Positions 62,965 to 64,000 of a stretch of DNA of 64,000 nt are shown piece by piece. The number at the start of each line of letters is the position of its first letter. The stretch's first letter is position 1. The DNA comes from Kryptolebias marmoratus. Taxonomy: Eukaryota > Chordata > Actinopteri > Cyprinodontiformes > Rivulidae. The notes under the pieces are model-generated. The model did no database searches and was not told the DNA's origin. It worked only from the letters and a program-made list of their open reading frames with translations. Made by a program: the position numbers and the translations under genes. The stretch covers positions 20,905,707 to 20,969,706 of the forward strand of contig NC_051448.1 in the NCBI RefSeq assembly GCF_001649575.2, read 5' to 3'.

Positions 62965-63948
62965 ATGGAACCAAGAGTTATTGTCAACAGAACTGATGCA
63001 GTGACTTATATACATCCCTGCTATGAGATAGATAATTTCAGTTACAAATTTACCACAACGCCTTCTGCTGTATGTGTGATGCTATATGTTTTTTTTACAC
63101 TACTGTCTGTTGTCACAGTATGTGGAAACCTCCTTGTAATAATTTCTGTGTTTTACTTCAAACAGCTCCACACTCCTACTAACTTCCTCATTCTGTCTCT
63201 GGCTGTGACTGACCTGTTTGTAGGGATCATAATATTTCCTTTGACCATGGCATTCTCTTTCAGCTTATGTATGTACCATGAAGATTTATTTTGCAAGATA
63301 CGAGAGAGCTTTGGAATATATCTATGCACATGTTCCATTTTACACCTATGTTGTATTTCAATTGACAGATATTATGCAGTGTGTCAGCCACTGACATATA
63401 AATCTAAAATCAGCCGTCATGTTGTTGTCATCATGATTACTGTAAGCTGGAGTGCTTCTGCACTTATTGGAATTGGATCAACACCCAAATCAGAACAAAA
63501 ATGTCAAGAAAAATGTTTTATTGATATCCTAATGGCAAACATTCTTGCACCTGTTTTATCATTTTACCTTCCACTTATCATAATGTTGTGTATTTACCTG
63601 AAGATTTTCCTTGTTGCACAGAGACAGGCACGAAGCATCCATACTAGAATGAAATGTGGAGCAACTGTCAGTAAGATGGAGAGAAAAGCCACCAAAACTC
63701 TGGCTATTGTTCTGGGAGTGTTTATTTTTTGTTGTACTCCTTTCTTTCTTTGTTTTACTTTTTTGCCTTTTACAAACAATTCAGTGCCAGTACCTGTAAT
63801 TGAATCACTTGTTTGCCTTACACTGACAAACTCAACATTTAATCCAATTATTTATGCCTTTTTTTACAGCTGGTTTAGATCGGCCTTTAGAATTATAATG
63901 TCTGGAAAAATATTACACGGTGGCTTTGCAAACACAAAGCTGAATTAG
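62965..63948 (+). CDS. TAAR-family olfactory receptor T6 (327 aa), Gly 3.32, Cys 6.48
   Basis: Intact receptor with N8 sequon, C110, DRY at 134-136, P203 (5.50), and NP at 293-294. It is the only copy with Glu rather than Asp at 3.29 (E114), again with Gly117 at 3.32. Position 6.48 is Cys257 (FCCTPF), 7.40 Cys and 7.43 Leu. TM5 has Ala at 5.42 (ILAPVLSFYLP) where the others have Gly. The TM7 fingerprint is NSTFNPIIYAFFYSWF. Loop 2 reads STPKSEQKCQEKCF. The start MEPRVIVNRTDAV follows 'ttcttag-gtcatc-ATG'. The stop lies 52 bp before the window edge, so its 3' flank is mostly outside. Confidence 0.95.
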   Translation: MEPRVIVNRTDAVTYIHPCYEIDNFSYKFTTTPSAVCVMLYVFFTLLSVVTVCGNLLVIISVFYFKQLHTPTNFLILSLAVTDLFVGIIIFPLTMAFSFSLCMYHEDLFCKIRESFGIYLCTCSILHLCCISIDRYYAVCQPLTYKSKISRHVVVIMITVSWSASALIGIGSTPKSEQKCQEKCFIDILMANILAPVLSFYLPLIIMLCIYLKIFLVAQRQARSIHTRMKCGATVSKMERKATKTLAIVLGVFIFCCTPFFLCFTFLPFTNNSVPVPVIESLVCLTLTNSTFNPIIYAFFYSWFRSAFRIIMSGKILHGGFANTKLN

Positions 63949-64000
63949 TTTACTTTTTGAGGTACTGAAATATAGTTTGAAATTGTCAAGAAATTAAAAA

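Overview
The window is vertebrate nuclear DNA, almost certainly from a ray-finned (teleost) fish. It carries a tandem cluster of six intact, single-exon trace amine-associated receptor (TAAR) genes, all on the + strand: 3246-4202, 17131-18132, 24587-25573, 33829-34812, 39365-40324 and 62965-63948 (T1 to T6 below). The space between them is filled with fish-type transposable elements: Rex1/L2-like, Rex3/RTE-like and L1/Tx1-like LINEs, two Ty3/Gypsy elements, Tc1-, hAT- and piggyBac-like DNA elements, and non-autonomous families. There are no bacterial features, no operons, and no tRNA or rRNA genes that I can see. Two runs of N (8879-8942 and 11095-11549) and one single N (36598) are assembly gaps.

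The receptors. All six have seven membrane segments, DRY, the TAAR fingerprint in TM7 (NSxxNPxIYAFFYSWF) and the N-terminal and loop-2 cysteines typical of TAARs. T2 is the outlier: it keeps the amine-binding Asp at 3.32 and the toggle Trp at 6.48. T1, T3, T4, T5 and T6 all have Gly at 3.32 and instead carry an acidic residue one helical turn outward, at 3.29, where T2 has Gly. T1, T4 and T6 also have Cys in place of Trp 6.48. T1 and T5 share a deletion that removes the N-terminal glycosylation sequon. The five derived genes look like the teleost TAAR group known to have lost the classical aminergic motif. A conserved upstream block (box TTCYYATTGGRYARYW plus a TATA-like stretch) lies about 200-240 bp before each start codon, and a splice-acceptor-like AG lies 6 nt before five of the six starts. 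These are candidates for shared control in olfactory neurons.

Layout. 1-2310: LINE tail, LTR-like unit and degraded L1/Tx1-like LINE. 2310-4390: T1 with its duplicated flanks. 4390-16860: DNA elements, Rex1-like and RTE fragments, repeat families A and B, and a probable piggyBac-like region around the gaps. 16860-18700: T2. 18700-24260: MITE-like inverted repeat and a Rex3/RTE endonuclease relic. 24260-27200: T3 and its duplicated 3' flank. 27200-33500: nested DNA elements, LINE relic, hAT element, LTR-like unit and Tc1 relics. 33500-36040: T4, followed by a duplicated C-terminal relic. 36040-39060: repeats. 39060-40970: T5. 42990-46780: a Rex3-like LINE with a 5' inversion (twin-priming structure) and perfect target duplications, nested in a family A repeat. 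46930-48640: Tc1 element split by an insertion. 49867-54263: full-length but broken Gypsy element with 5-bp target duplication. 55186-56387: candidate solo LTR. 56820-61773: a second Gypsy element with a PNMA-like gag, missing its 3' half. 62650 to end: T6.

The most unusual points are the reciprocal acidic swap in TM3, the loss of the toggle Trp in half the cluster, the upstream box shared by all six genes, the twin-primed LINE, and a duplicated LTR hairpin whose two copies differ by a compensatory base pair.
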